From Brachionus plicatilis (Eukaryota > Rotifera > Eurotatoria > Ploima > Brachionidae), in assembly GCA_010279815.1 (NCBI GenBank), contig QEOQ01000660.1:4093-68092 (forward strand): a stretch of 64,000 bases of DNA, read 5' to 3'. Shown piece by piece: positions 11,201-22,600 of the stretch. The notes beneath the pieces are model-generated. The model saw only the letters and a list, made by a program, of their open reading frames with translations. It made no database searches and was not told the DNA's origin. Position 1 is the stretch's first letter. Each line of letters starts with the position of its first letter. Position numbers and translations under genes: made by a program.

Positions 11201-14200
11201 AGCTTTGCGATATTTTATTGATGATCAAAAATTGGAAAGCTACCGGGTAGACTCAGAAGATCACACATCATCTTGCTCGTTAAACGAGTCTTCATCTACT
11301 TCCAATTCATTTGTGTCCAACACTAATGCCAGTCAAACATCCAACAAAAAGTCTCCCTTCTTTTCGATCGATTCTTCTGATAGTTCAGCAACAACTCGAT
11401 CAAAATCGAGCTTTTTAAACGAGTCCTTAAAAGAATGCTCAAAATTTATCAAAAGTTTCACTGATCCATATCTCAGAGCTATGTTTAATTTTATGATTAA
11501 CCAAGAAAAAGCTAAAGATGATATTTTGGTAATATAAAATTATTTTTGTACCATTCTGATTATTACTTACATTTTAATTAGTTTGACAGGGAAATACTTT
11601 TTCAGGACCGAGTGGCTCTATCGATCTATTTTAATTTTGATCTAAAAAATTTATCTCGTTTACAAATTTACTTTGATAAATTGGAAAATGAATGCATTGA
11701 AAATTCTGATTTAAGTGCCGTTTTGCTCACAGGCCTCAGTCCTAGATGCTTGGACTTATTTCAATCATTTATTGATAATACCGGTGACTTACAATCAATT
11801 TGTTTGGCAGTCATTCATTCACCTTATTTGGAAGTTGTTGAATCTAGTTTAGTAAATTATTGGCTTAGTTGCTATCGAGAACAATTGAACAGGTTGAAAA
11901 TGTGGGAAAAAAGGTATTATTTATTTGTTTTATCTATTTTTTGATTTTTTAGTGCTATGAAATTCAGTACAAATTGAACATTTTGAATAAAAATATTTTC
12001 TTTTTGATAAATTAAGATAAAGATTATATAAATATAAAAAAATCTTAACTGAGTACAAATTACTGTGAAATAATAGAAAATGGAATAAGCAAAAATTTAA
12101 GCTATTCCATCAGTAGAAGATAAAATAAAAAAATAAAACATCAATAATTGATTTGAATTACTTAAATAAGATATTTAAATAAATTTTAAGATTCTAAAAA
12201 TATACACCTTTATAATTAAATTTTAGGTTTAATTTCAAATTTTTTGAAAGTAAATACTTTATTCAAAATGCTCAATTTGTACTGAAATAAATTATTTAAT
12301 AGTTACTTTATGAGTCTCTGTGAGTCTTTGTCTTAGACGTTGCTCATCGAATTAAGTTATAATCATTAAATTTTGTAAATTAATGGATAAGCAACCTTCA
12401 AATTAATAATTAAGAAAAAAATATTGATTAAGGAATTAAAAAAAATTCTGTAAAGATTTTTCTATTTTTAATGGAAACTTAAAATTAATAGAGATCCATA
12501 ACAATCACTAAAAAAGTGCACATAATTAATTAATAATTATTATGCGTTAAATGTCTTTAATTGTAAAGAATTAGAAGAAGATGAAATTAACGAATAAAAT
12601 CAATTAGTAATTCTAGAGAATAAAATCATGAAAGTAGAGTTTTCATCAAAAAACATTTTAAAGCATTTTTATACAAAATAGATGAGAAATTTTTGGTTTA
12701 TGTTAACTTCGAATAAAAAGAAACTGAGAGGGGTAGATAATAAAGAAATTAAAAAGAACTATAAATAAAAGTAATACTTAAAATAAATGAATACTTTTTT
12801 TCTATATTTTTAATTTATTATTAATTTAAAGATTGGAATCATTAATCTAATCAATTTAATGGATTTTGCTAAATTCATGCTTCTTTTTGAATCAAAACTT
12901 GGTAAAATTTCTACTGAGAACCGATTAACTTAAAATTTCCCACTGAAAATGTTGAGGACTTTTGAAGTCTTTTTCAATTCGAACGTTTCAATTTAGAAAA
13001 ACTTGAATAACTTTTTTCCTTTATGGAATAATTTAGTTCTGTAAAATGGTTAATATTTAAGCAATTTCGCTTTATCCGAAATTATAGGGTCTTTTAATTT
13101 AATTAGTCCTGTTATAATAAAACTTAATAATTTTATAAAAATTATCACTAATTAAAGCTAATAAATATAATTATTTAATCGAAGAACTAAACTTTGCAAT
13201 TAAAGACTTCATATTGTATTGGTAAAAAATAAAATCTGAATTTGAGTTAAAATTCAAGGCCAAAAAAAAGATAATCAACTAGAATTAATTAAAAAAATAA
13301 ATATAAACCGGGAAATACAATTTGACTAATATTGTTGAAAAATTATGACTTTTAATTTAAGGAATTTTTTATGTAAAAAGTTACCATTTTTTAAAATTTC
13401 CAAATCAATGTTTTAGCAATTTAATTTATTTTTTAAAATTATTTTCTAAGCATGAATTTATATCTAATGTTCTAAAGACCAATTTACTTAAGAAACTTAA
13501 GTTTTTTTTTTAGGAATACAATTCATTTTTAATTAAAAAATTTAATAAGGGCTGAATTTGATTTATTAAAAATGAAGCTAAAAAAATACCAAACATTGAC
13601 AAGCTTACCAGACCATGCGAACAAAATTCAAACTGATTCAGAACCTAATATTCCTTCATCGTCTTCATCAACTTCATCCTTAAATTCTATTAGCAGAACT
13701 AATCAAGCTAGTCAACTTAGAAACAATTCGCATTCATACAATCAAATAAATAGCACTCAAAGTCAACCTCAAGGAAATCAAGTTAATTTTTCATTGAATT
13801 CTCTGAATACCAGACCAAATGTAACACGAATGGTCACTTCGCAAAGCATGAATTTTCAAGTCAATTTGAGCAAAAGACCTACTGTGTTTTTGAATTGTAA
13901 TTCATGCGGAAAAAACATAATGGAAAAGCCGTCTTCATCTGCAAATTCGTTCTTGATCGGATCTGCTAATGCAATGAACAATTTTAACTTGTTGCCTCAT
14001 GACACATCTTTAGATTGGTGCTTAAATTGCTCGAAATTTTTGCCTCATTGTGTTGTTTGTTTGCGTTTAATGAAAGTAAATTTGGTGTCTGCTCCTTTGG
14101 TATCCATTTTGCAGCCATCTATTAGCCGAGTTCAAACAACTCCTAAAATAATGCATCCATATGGTCAACCCAAAAAAATGTCTGTCCAATACAAATCGCC

Positions 14201-14519
14201 TGGTAAATTGGACATGAGTGGATTTGCTGGCAAACATTTTTATATAGATGAAAACACCCAGAACCAAAATGACAAAATGCACATTATTAGAAAAGAGCTA
14301 AACGAGCGAATCACTCACATGAACAAAGTGGAAATTTTATTTTCTAACAAATTCTTTATGCTAAAAAGTACTAAATTCGGAAATTGGTTCTCTTGGTGTA
14401 TGTCATGTCATCATGGTGGACACATAAAACATTTGATAAATTGGTTCAGATTCAATCAAAAATGTCCATATTTACATTGTAAGTGCCAATGCACAAACTT
14501 GGATCATATTATCGATTAG
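5249..14519 (+). CDS. MIOS: MIOS, GATOR2 complex subunit (WD40 + zinc-binding C-terminus)
   Basis: Homologue of MIOS/Mio (yeast Sea4), a GATOR2 subunit that signals amino-acid sufficiency to TORC1 at the lysosome. Exons: 5249-5520, 5579-5628, 5681-5739, 5810-6137, 6192-6381, 8318-9006, 9060-9194, 10956-11123, 11176-11528, 11582-11913, 13550-14519. All phases fit and give 1181 residues (human 875). The excess lies in Ser/Asn-rich insertions (e.g. 11250-11430 and 13630-13860). Diagnostic stretches: start LIDLIWSPFKEDEFIAYGS, KEF.FKQIRQCTHLTWNSS across exons 2-3, LAGGFDKIRNEHSILVWD, VQGITVD, VLAYNLCGWEMKEG, AVLLTGLSPRCLDLFQSFID, and KRAEFD at the last junction. The C-terminus has the zinc-binding cysteine/histidine array (CNSCGK, CLNCSK, CVVC, CMSCHHGGH, CPYLHCKCQC). 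Junction 9194/10956 is in frame but omits a linker of about 40 residues found in vertebrates. A coding-looking stretch at 9645-9704 with a good donor does not fit either phase. Confidence 0.93.
6569..6926. mobile_element. hAT-type MITE with perfect 8-bp target duplication
   Basis: Terminal inverted repeats GGTTTTGTGAAATTCAGTAC (6569-6588) and GTACTGAATTTCACAAAACC (6907-6926) are exact complements. The element is flanked by the 8-bp direct repeat AATATTTA at 6561-6568 and 6927-6934. It is 358 bp long and has no coding capacity. An 8-bp duplication with short termini is the hallmark of the hAT superfamily. A right-half fragment of the same family lies at about 58620-58795. Confidence 0.88.
7291..8252. 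mobile_element. Inverted-repeat element, 962 bp, non-coding
   Basis: Left end GGTTATACCCAAAAGACAGA and right end TCTTTTAGGCAAAAC form imperfect inverted termini, each followed inward by a GGATCCGGAT-like motif (7330s and 8230s). The flanks TTGTTCTA (7283-7290) and TATTTCTA (8253-8260) agree at 6 of 8 positions, suggesting a decayed 8-bp duplication. The body contains no open frame worth calling. It sits inside the older MITE copy described for 6418-8287. Confidence 0.55.
10678..10840. mobile_element. Short hAT-type MITE (CAGAGTT termini), 163 bp
   Basis: Begins CAGAGTTTTTAAAAGAC and ends AAACAACTCTG, with inner inverted copies of the AAGTC/GACTT motif (AAGTCTCAAGTC, TCCAAGTCC, GGACTTGGAC). 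It is flanked by the 7-bp repeat ATGATTT on both sides. Related ends occur near 29434, at 61133-61256 and near 63034. It lies in the intron before MIOS exon 8. Confidence 0.65.
11961..12288. mobile_element. MITE with AATTCAGTACAAATTGA termini
   Basis: The left end AATTCAGTACAAATTGAACA followed by TTTTGAATAAA is matched in inverted orientation by TTTATTCAAAATGCTCAATT and TGTACTGAAA at 12258-12288. It is non-coding, about 330 bp, and sits inside the last MIOS intron. The ATTCAGTAC core is shared with the hAT-type MITE at 6569-6926. No clear target duplication remains. Confidence 0.6.
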
Positions 14520-14770
14520 TTTAAGCCTCGAATTTTAGTAAACATTTTTTTTTATGTCATATTAAATAATAAATTAAAATAAAACTTTTGTTAAAAATTT
14601 ATAATTTGGCCGGTAGGCTTGAAGGTCTCATTGAAGACCTCTTATTAAAGAAAGGTTCTCAGGAAATTGAAAAAGGTAAAGAAAGAAAATTTTAATCTGT
14701 TTCCTTGTTTATTGACTAAAAAAAGGGATTTGATGTAATGGACTCGAATTTATTATGATTAAAATTTTTT

Positions 14771-15427
14771 GGGTCTCATTTTCTGTGTCACAAAATTTGT
14801 GACCAATTTAGTCGGTACCGGTTTGGTGACCACTCTGGTCATAAAAGTTTATTTATGTTGGTTTTTTGTGACCAAGAAAAAAAAAATGGTGACCAGGAAA
14901 AAAAATGTGTGACCAGAATTTTTTTTGGTAATTATTAAAATCTTAAAAAACGTTTGAATTCTTTAAGAGTAAATTTTAATGACCGAATTTAAAAAAAAAA
15001 CAAAAAAATACGAATATCATTTATTTTTATGAACTCTTGAATGATGCATTTTTAGACCTTTTACGCCCTCAAAAAATCGACCACAATCAGAACATTCAAC
15101 TGGATTTTTTTTGCCATTTAAAACTTTCTTTATTTCGATCTGTACATCTTCGGAGGCCTTGTGATTTTTTTTCGTAATATTTTGATTTCGATTTTGGATC
15201 AAGTAAAGTAACATTTTTGAAATTGTTAGTTATTAAGTTATTATGCAAAAATTTACTTGAAATTTATTTCAAAATTGATTTATATTTTATTAACAATATT
15301 TTAGAAATCAAAATAAAATTTATTCAATGTGACCAGCGTTTTTTTTGTGACCAGTAATTTTTTTTAGTGACCAAAAAACTGGTCTCACAAATTTTGTGAC
15401 CAACTGGTCATGAAACAGGTAAGACCC
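14771..15427. mobile_element. hAT-like element with GTGACCA repeats and a zinc-finger ORF
   Basis: It starts GGGTCTCATTTTCTGTGTCA and ends TGAAACAGGTAAGACCC; the outer GGGTCT/AGACCC are exact complements. The 8-bp direct repeat AATTTTTT flanks it at 14763-14770 and 15428-15435, and removing the element plus one repeat rejoins the LINE reading frame. The subterminal regions carry many copies of GTGACCA(G) in both orientations (e.g. 14798, 14868, 14889, 15330-15410), which in hAT elements are typical transposase binding arrays. One short zinc-finger frame lies inside (15017-15214, minus strand). There is no full transposase, so it is non-autonomous or internally deleted. A related end cluster is at 57776-57985. 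Confidence 0.82.
15017..15214 (-). CDS. Zinc-finger fragment inside hAT-like element
   Basis: A 65-codon frame ending in ECSDCGRFFEGVKGLKMHHS plus RVH: a single C2H2 finger (C-x2-C-x12-H-x4-H spacing). The preceding 40 residues are basic and unremarkable. Because it lies between the termini of the element at 14771-15427, I infer that it is a remnant of the transposon's DNA-binding domain and not a host gene. Start codon and expression are uncertain, and it could equally be the tail of an exon of a longer lost gene. Confidence 0.4.
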   Translation of the reverse strand: MLLYLIQNRNQNITKKNHKASEDVQIEIKKVLNGKKNPVECSDCGRFFEGVKGLKMHHSRVHKNK

Positions 15428-16275
15428 AATTTTTTTACTATGGTTTTGATAATTCTTGATTCGGCCTTTTTTTGAATTACTATGAAAATAGAACTCAAAC
15501 CGTTCGAATAGGCAGTGAATTATGCAAACCTTTGAAGATGAAATATAGAGTTCCACAAGGGTCAGTTTTGGGTCCTCTGCTTTTTCTCATTTTTGTCAAT
15601 CATTTAGCATTTTTTATGTTTTGTCACAGAGTTAGATATTTTGATTATTATAGTAATTTTTGCGTTTTTTTTAAAGACATTTATGTCAAAATGTTTGCAG
15701 GTGATACAACATTTAGTTTCTCAAACAAAGATCTTAAAATAGTTCTAAAGAGTCTAAATTTTGTATGATTTTTCCTAGGAAAAGAACATTCTCTCCGAAA
15801 AAGATTAAAATTGTCAGAAAAGATATGCTTGTTGTAAAGGAATCTTTTTTTAAAAAGTTTATTTCAAAATTTAAATGGCTCTGAGTAATAGAGCTCCTTC
15901 CGTCATTGTTTTTTTTTTGAAATTGTTTTACATTAATTAATTGAATAAATAAATAATTTTAATTAATTTTGGATAATTTAAAAAAAAAAACGAGTTTAAC
16001 TGGAAAACCCATTTTCAATCATTCATTCATTTAAAGGAAATTAGTTTTTTAGACTTTACAATTGATCATGATCTAAATTTTATAAAAATGGCTTGTAACA
16101 TATCATTCAGTAGATAAAAATTTTTCATACTAAAACTAAAATATGATACTCATTCTAATATTATGCATCATGAGGCTGTCCTTATTGTCTCGAAACGACT
16201 TTTTGAATTGAGCAAAAGATATCTAGCGGGAAGACTGAGTCATTCTGTTCCATTAATTGTTAAACTGGTTTAATT

Positions 16276-17110
16276 TATAAAAAAAAATCTTTTCTTTTTT
16301 TCATTACTTTTCAATTTGTTTTTTTTTGTTAATTTTATTTTATTTTAGATAATTCGTGATTTTTTAAATTTTTTCTTTATTTTAATCTGAAAGAGCTTTC
16401 GCTTTGCACAGATATTTAAATTACAATACATTCTACTATAAGATAGAGAGATAAAAGAAAACTAAATTACTTTTTTAATACAAGAACAATACAGAATTAT
16501 TTTGTACCAATTCTTAGGACTTCTTTTTTATAACATTTATGACTATAATCGTGTTGAATCATGGCATAGTGTCTAGGCAACTTTTGGATTTATTAACTCT
16601 TTTATTAAAATATTATATAATTATTCAAATTTATTTGCTAAACTTGATTTTTTTTTCAATAAATTAATTAAAATTTTCGATTGGCTTTTTTTATGAGTGG
16701 CTCTATTGAAGCATAATGTATCAATAAAATTGGAATATTGACACATTAAGTTCCAATAAAAAAAATCATATTGACACAATAAATAAAAAATGCTGAATTA
16801 TATTACTAAAATATATTTTTGATAAAAATTAATAGCTAAAAATTTAATTTTAAACCTAATTTAAGTCTAATCTAACAAAAAAAATATGGCAGCTTTTTTT
16901 CACTTAGATTTTTTTTTCAATTTTTGTCTCATTTAGTCCATAGAGAGGTTCTAATTCTGTTGAATCAAATGAAATCAAATAATTTTCTTGGAAATTGTAA
17001 ATCAATTTGTTTTTTTTACGTTTTAAAAGAATTGCTTCTTTTAAAACAAATATTCCATGATTGCAAGAAGTTTTTCTCTTAAAACCAAATTGATTAATAC
17101 TTGTTTTACG
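16276..17110. other. AT-rich spacer, no gene recognised
   Basis: No spliced or unspliced coding signal that I can support on either strand. Faint LINE-like peptides may continue from the fragment on the left, but they are too broken to call. Confidence 0.5.
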
Positions 17111-17118
17111 CAGACCCG

Positions 17119-17471
17119 GGCAATGTGAAATTTTAGTACAAAAATTACAGTACAAAAAGTAAAAACTTTATAATTTCTTTTCTAATTGTGCAAAAATGGT
17201 TCTGCAAAAAGTACAATATTGTACAAATTTGTACAAAAGAATTCTAAGCTCTGCAAAAACTCTGCAATTTTCTGTAAAATGCACACCATCAAAAAATCCT
17301 TGATTCAATAAATTGCAATAAATTGCAGAGTTTTTGCAGAGCTTGGAATTCTTTTGTACAAATTTGTACAATATTGTACTTTTTGCAGAACCATTTTTGC
17401 ACAATTAGAAAAGAAATTATAAAGTTTTTACTTTTTGTACTGTAATTTTTGTACTAAAATTTTACATTGCC
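17119..17471. mobile_element. Near-perfect palindromic MITE with 8-bp target duplication
   Basis: Termini GGCAATGT and ACATTGCC are exact inverted repeats, and almost the whole 353 bp folds back: the arm from 17119 to about 17285 is complementary to about 17315-17471 with very few differences. The 8-bp direct repeat CAGACCCG flanks it at 17111-17118 and 17472-17479. It is non-coding; the open frames seen in it come from the palindrome. The low divergence between arms and the exact duplication suggest a young insertion. The terminal GTGAAAT..AGTAC resembles the element at 6569-6926. Confidence 0.9.
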
Positions 17472-17645
17472 CAGACCCGGACATGAGTGAAGTATCAATT
17501 TTTCAAAAATTTAAAAAATAAAAAAATTATATTGACACAATAGTCAATTCGTTTTTTTATTACTAATTTTTTACCTGTTCAGGTTGATTTGATAAAAATT
17601 ATCTATTCAATTATTCATTTTAATTTTAAAAATTTGAATTACAGA

Positions 17646-18054
17646 TAGTGTTGGTAATCGACTCTAATCGATTGATAAAATATATAAATCCACTAATTTT
17701 TTTTAATCGATTATTAAATAATCACTCGAAAAAAGATGTTTGTGGCGAATTTTTCAGGGAAAAAATTGAGGAAATTTGGTGATCGGTTGTGTGCAATGTA
17801 GTTGGAAAAAATATTTCTTGATTATTTAGCTATAATTTAGAGATAAATCATTTATTAATGATTAGGACTAATGATTACATTTTACTTTTTACATTTTTAC
17901 TTTTTTTAATTTTAATACATCGCCAGAATTGGCGCTAAATGAAATAAATAAATAAAATTAATGATTAAATTATTTATTTGGTGACTAAAAAAAAAGGTCG
18001 ATTTAAAGTTAGTCGATTATTGAATCGATTATTGATAATCGGTTGCCAACACTA
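17646..18054. mobile_element. hAT MITE (TAGTGTTGG termini), 409 bp
   Basis: Ends are TAGTGTTGGTAATCGA and TCGGTTGCCAACACTA. The flanks are the 8-bp direct repeat ATTACAGA at 17638-17645 and 18055-18062. TAGTGTTGG is a classic hAT-type terminus. The element carries ATCGATT-rich subterminal motifs in both arms and no coding capacity. Confidence 0.9.
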
Positions 18055-18572
18055 ATTACAGACATTGATTCTAATGGCCCTATTTTATAAAGTAAGTCTA
18101 AAATTAAGTCATAAAGCTAATAAATAAAAAAATTTATTAAACTTTATTTTCTCATTTCTACGCCTATGATCTACTGGCGAAATTATTTGGTACTCTGGTC
18201 TAGACATTTACAGGTGGATTGCTCAAAAAATTATCTTAAAAAAATAAAAAGTTAAATTTTTATGTGCAATGACATTTTTTGCGACCTAGAAATAAGCAAA
18301 TTATTGGCGACGCTTTAAAAAATCTTTAAAAGGCTAAATTAATTTTTTTAATAAACATATTTTTACTCTAACATTAAAATTAATAATTCTATTTTTATTT
18401 AAACAATTTTTTATTTGTTACAAAAAAATCGATTTACTGCAAAAAAAAATAATTCTAAATTCATAAAAATAATTCAATAAAATTTTCTAAGATTTAAAAT
18501 TAAGTTAAAAATAATTTGTTACATCTCTAATTTAAATAAAATTCTAAAAAAGTCAATTCTGATATTAAATTA

Positions 18573-19413
18573 TTAGTTGACTCTAGCCGACATCTTGTTC
18601 TGATCTTTAGCCTGCAACTGTTGTGGCTGTCCAAAGTTGACAGCTCGCCTGAAAAGCAAAACATGAGGCTCTTTCAAAATTAAAAATTTTAATTTAAATT
18701 TATCTAAATTTTTTTGGTAAGAGATAAATACCTGGTTCATGAATAAGATAATGCTGCCAACCTCTCGATTGCTGTACACCTATTGACCTCCATTCGGCCT
18801 CGCTCATTAAATGATCTTTTGGTACAATTTTCGCTAATTCTTTTGGCAATAAAACATGACGATATTCATGAGTATCATCAAAATATTTATCCGAATAATA
18901 AATATCGCCGGCGTGTTTTTGAATTAAAGCTGCAATATTGTTCTCTTATAAAAAAAAATTAAATTTTTTCTTCAATTTCGTTTTGATTTTTTACCCATTT
19001 TTTAAAAATTTAGTTTTTACCAAAAAATTTATTACAATAAATTTTAAGATGATTTTTTGAGCCGATATTTAAAAAAAAAAAAGTTGAAAACTTAATGCTT
19101 TTAAATTTTAAATTAACTAGCTAATAAGAAAGGCTTCAATTTTGTCTCAATTTTATATTATAAAAACATTTTTTAAATCGAGATATTTGTTTGGATAAGA
19201 TAATCGGTTTTAATACAATTAAAATTAAATGAAAAAAATCTTGATATTTCAAGTGTATTAATTTGTAAAATAGCCAAAATTAATGATAATTTTGGAAATT
19301 TATAGAATATTTTTATTTTTTAATTTTTTAGCAATTTTCAAATGAAATTAAAATTTATTAAATTTTTAGAATAAATAAAGTAAATCAACCTTTTGGAGTT
19401 TGGCAATAGCCAT
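18573..19413 (-). CDS. CKS1: CKS1/CKS2 cyclin-dependent kinase regulatory subunit
   Basis: CKS proteins bind CDKs and phosphorylated substrates and are needed for cell-cycle progression and SCF-Skp2 action. Three exons on the minus strand: 19413-19390 (ATG, 8 codons), 18942-18732 and 18670-18573, with compatible phases and 110 residues. The CKS core is unmistakable: [66 protein letters not shown]. The CKS hinge motif HEPEPH, which controls strand-exchange dimers, is intact across the last junction. Vertebrate CKS has 79 residues; here about 19 extra N-terminal residues precede DIYYSDKY and about 23 residues follow LLFRR. The core is certain. The 24-nt first exon (donor GTTGAT) is the less certain part. 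The start codon lies 236 bp after the NEK10 stop. Confidence 0.88.
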
Positions 19414-19649
19414 TCGATTGTGCTTGAAATAATTAACATGTTATTTTGATTAATAAATTGAAGCTTTATTTTTCAATTTTTTCAAGGATCAAAATAAAAA
19501 CATTTAAAATTTTAATTTTTTTTCTCAATTTTATTGCCATTTAATTTTTTACTTGAAGAATAAAATCGAGAATAAAATCGAATTTAACTAAAGGTTTATT
19601 ATTATTTTAAGAGACTCATAAAATAAAAAAAAAATTAAAAAAAGAAGAT

Positions 19650-22600
19650 TTATTCAATTGACGGCAATTCGTCTCTTAAATGCTTAACATTCTCTAAATA
19701 ATAATTATTTTCAACTAGTAAATCTTCAATAATGGTTTGTAATTGTTCATATGTGAGACCATTCTGGTTAATAATTGTCTCATAATCAGCGTCTATGCTA
19801 CATTCTTGGTTAAATAAATCTACATTTCGATTTGACTCGGATGAATTAAATGTATTTATTTGAAATGACTTAAGTCCTATCATTTCCATGTCGATTAATT
19901 CAAGACTATTTTTGATTAGCTTCATAAGCTCGGTCTTGATATGAGGTGAACTTTTTTTGTTACTGAACAGGTATCTCTTGAACCGGTCAACAAGTTTTCT
20001 TTTAAAATTCTTCTTCCCACTAGGCGGAAGCTAATTTTAAAATTAAAAAAATTTGTTAAAAAAATTAAAATTAATTAAAGCTAAGTATTTTTAAAAACAT
20101 TTTTGAAATTAAATTTTGAGAAAAATTTTGGTGATTAACCAAAAATTTTGAATTTTTTAAAAATATTTAAAAGAAATAAAAACATATTTTTAAAGAATTT
20201 AAAATTTTTATTGAAGATGTCTTTCGATTTCAAAGATTTAGCCTACTGGACATCGAAGTTTTTTATCCAAATAAACAAGAACAACTATTTTAAAAATATT
20301 GACTATAAATAGAATAACAGTAAGAAAAAATAATTTTGATTGTAAGAGTTACCTCACCTGATGACATTTTTTTTCATATTTTAAATTAAAGCTTTTTTTA
20401 TTTATCGCCCCGCTTGCCTCTAGGTTTTGACTCACTCATTTAGTAAGATGGATTAATGAGGTGAGAGCTTAAGTGGTTTACCCAAAAAAGCTATTTGCTG
20501 TCATTTTTGCCCCATAAATATCCTAAGTTACCTCAAAATTACATTCCTTTACCACGAATTCTATGTTTTTTACATAAAAGTCTAAAAATTTGTGTTGAGG
20601 ATTTTTCTAAGTGATTTTTTATTCGAAATAAAGATCAAAAATAATTATATTAAAATTGATTAAAGCTAAAAGTGTTAAAGAAGTGACTAATTAAAATCAA
20701 AAAATATACAAATTGTATACGATTGGCTAACTTTTTTTGCCCTTGAAATAAATAAAACATCTTAAAATATTAATTTTTGTAATAAAATCTTAAGATATCT
20801 TGACTAAGACATATTATAATAAAATAGTTTTTTAAAAATAACATTCTTTAGCTAGTTCTTTATTTATACCTACGTTAAGAATGTTCTTAGTTCTTAGAAA
20901 TCTTAGATCTTAGAAGTTTTCTAAGAAAAAAAATGGGAAAAAAATCACAACTTAAAAAATTATTATCCTTGGAATCTTTAGCAGTAAGCTTTTTGAGTCT
21001 AAGCTAAAAAATTTGTTTTGACAACCGGAAGTCAGAAAAGAATTAAGGTTTAGTAAAAATGTTCTTGTTAAGGACTTTCTATTGATTAAAGGTTAAAAAT
21101 CAAGCAAAAGAATTCAATAAAGAGTTGAACCAGCAAGATCAAGATGTCATTTCAGTCATTTTATCTATTTTAATTAATCACGCTATTTAGTACATAATTT
21201 TGTTTAAAGTTAGAATATTTTGTAAAAGAGGATAATAATTTTTTAAGTTGAGATTTTTTTCTAATTTTTGCGCCAAAATTGGAGTAATAAATCGTTCTAA
21301 TCTAAGACAGTCGAACGTTATAAAAAGTAAAGTTTAAAAAAAGAAGAATCTGATTTGCTCAAATATATTTTATTTTAGTAAAAAAAGAAAGAAAATTTTT
21401 GTCATTTAAAAAAAAAAAAAATAAAAAAAAATATTTGAGAATTCTTAGTTGTTCTTAGATGTTCTTAGAAGTTAAACATCTAAGAATCTCAAATTTTTTT
21501 TTCTTAGATAACATTTTTTTGTTTGTTTTTTCAAAAATCAAATTAAATATCGTGACCAGTAAAATTTTTTCTAAAGAAGATTTAAAAAAATAATATTGTT
21601 CATAGAATTAAATTTTTAAAAAGGGGAATTTCAGCAAAGGGGAAAAATTTTTACGAGGGGAAAATTTAGAGGGGGAAAATTCATAAAATACCAAAAAAAA
21701 TTTTTTCGTATGAGTGTACCAGATTTTTATTTGACTTTACCCTTTACTCTTTATGGTGGGGATCAAAGTAAAGCTCAAAAAAATCGGCCACGATGAAGTT
21801 TTTTCATTATTTAAAAATCATAATTCTATTAAAAAATAAATTCTTTACAACCTAAAAAAAAAAAACAAAACTTAATAAAATTTTTATTTTTTGAGGTATC
21901 TTTGAATTTCAACTGGACTTATTTCAAAAAATACTTAGCCAAAAGTTAAAAAAGAGAAAATTTTAATGTCAAAAACTAACCTGTGATATAAATAATATTT
22001 TGTGAATTTGATCCAGTATTTGAACAATGGGATCTTCAATAGGTCTCAGCTTTTTGGTGATCGAAGCTACCACTGACGAATTGGCCGAGTTTGGCCTCGA
22101 TTTCTTAATTTGATTAGGCCTTTTTTCCAAGTTAGACGAGCTGGACGAGCGCGTCACTATCTTAGTACTTTCAGGCCGGATGTTAGTCTTTGATGAAGAA
22201 GGCGACGACGAAAACGATGTTATGGACGATTTTCGTTCATTTTCTTTTTGCTTTAAATTTTTCATAATTAGCTTTGATTTGGGATGTCTAATGGGAGGCA
22301 ATTTGGCGTTTGGTGAATAGGTCGGAAGCGAAAGCTGCGACTGATAGACCACACTTGGAGCTTCAATTTTCAAATTAGCCTGACTTGACGTTTGACTTGA
22401 GGCTGCTGAATTAGCTATTCCATCAATTGCATCCAGCTTGGAAGCATTCCTTTGCAAATAGATCAAGTCTTGTTTATTTGAAAGCATTTTTTGGGTCTTG
22501 GACTTTTCTTTTTCCAATTTTTTCTCCAAATTCGAGCAGCGAACTCTGACCGAGTCGGTGTAGCTCAAAATTTTGTCCGCTATCAACGCAGCTATTCCGA

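Larger units (their letters stand above)
14700..16275 (+). mobile_element. Dead LINE (non-LTR retrotransposon) reverse-transcriptase fragment
   Basis: Upstream part (about 14700-14770) encodes SVSLFID.KKGFDVMDSNLL, the RT motif A region. Downstream part (15436-15770) encodes YYGFDNS, NYYENRTQTVRIG, then VPQGSVLGPLLFLIF (RT motif B) and KMFAGDTTF, where the catalytic F/YADD box is altered to AGD. Further LINE-like coding continues to about 16275 (KRTFSPKKIKIV, LDFTIDHDLNFIK, LIVSKRLFELSKRYLAG) with stops and frame changes. In-frame stops and the lost aspartate show it is inactive. A hAT-like element (14771-15427) interrupts it. The domain order fits a CR1/Jockey-type LINE, but the clade cannot be fixed by eye. 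Confidence 0.8.

Noticed and set aside
21620..21672. Four GGGG runs in an AT-rich stretch (possible G-quadruplex)
   Set aside because: Loops of 10-14 nt are too long for a stable quadruplex prediction; single occurrence in an intron.
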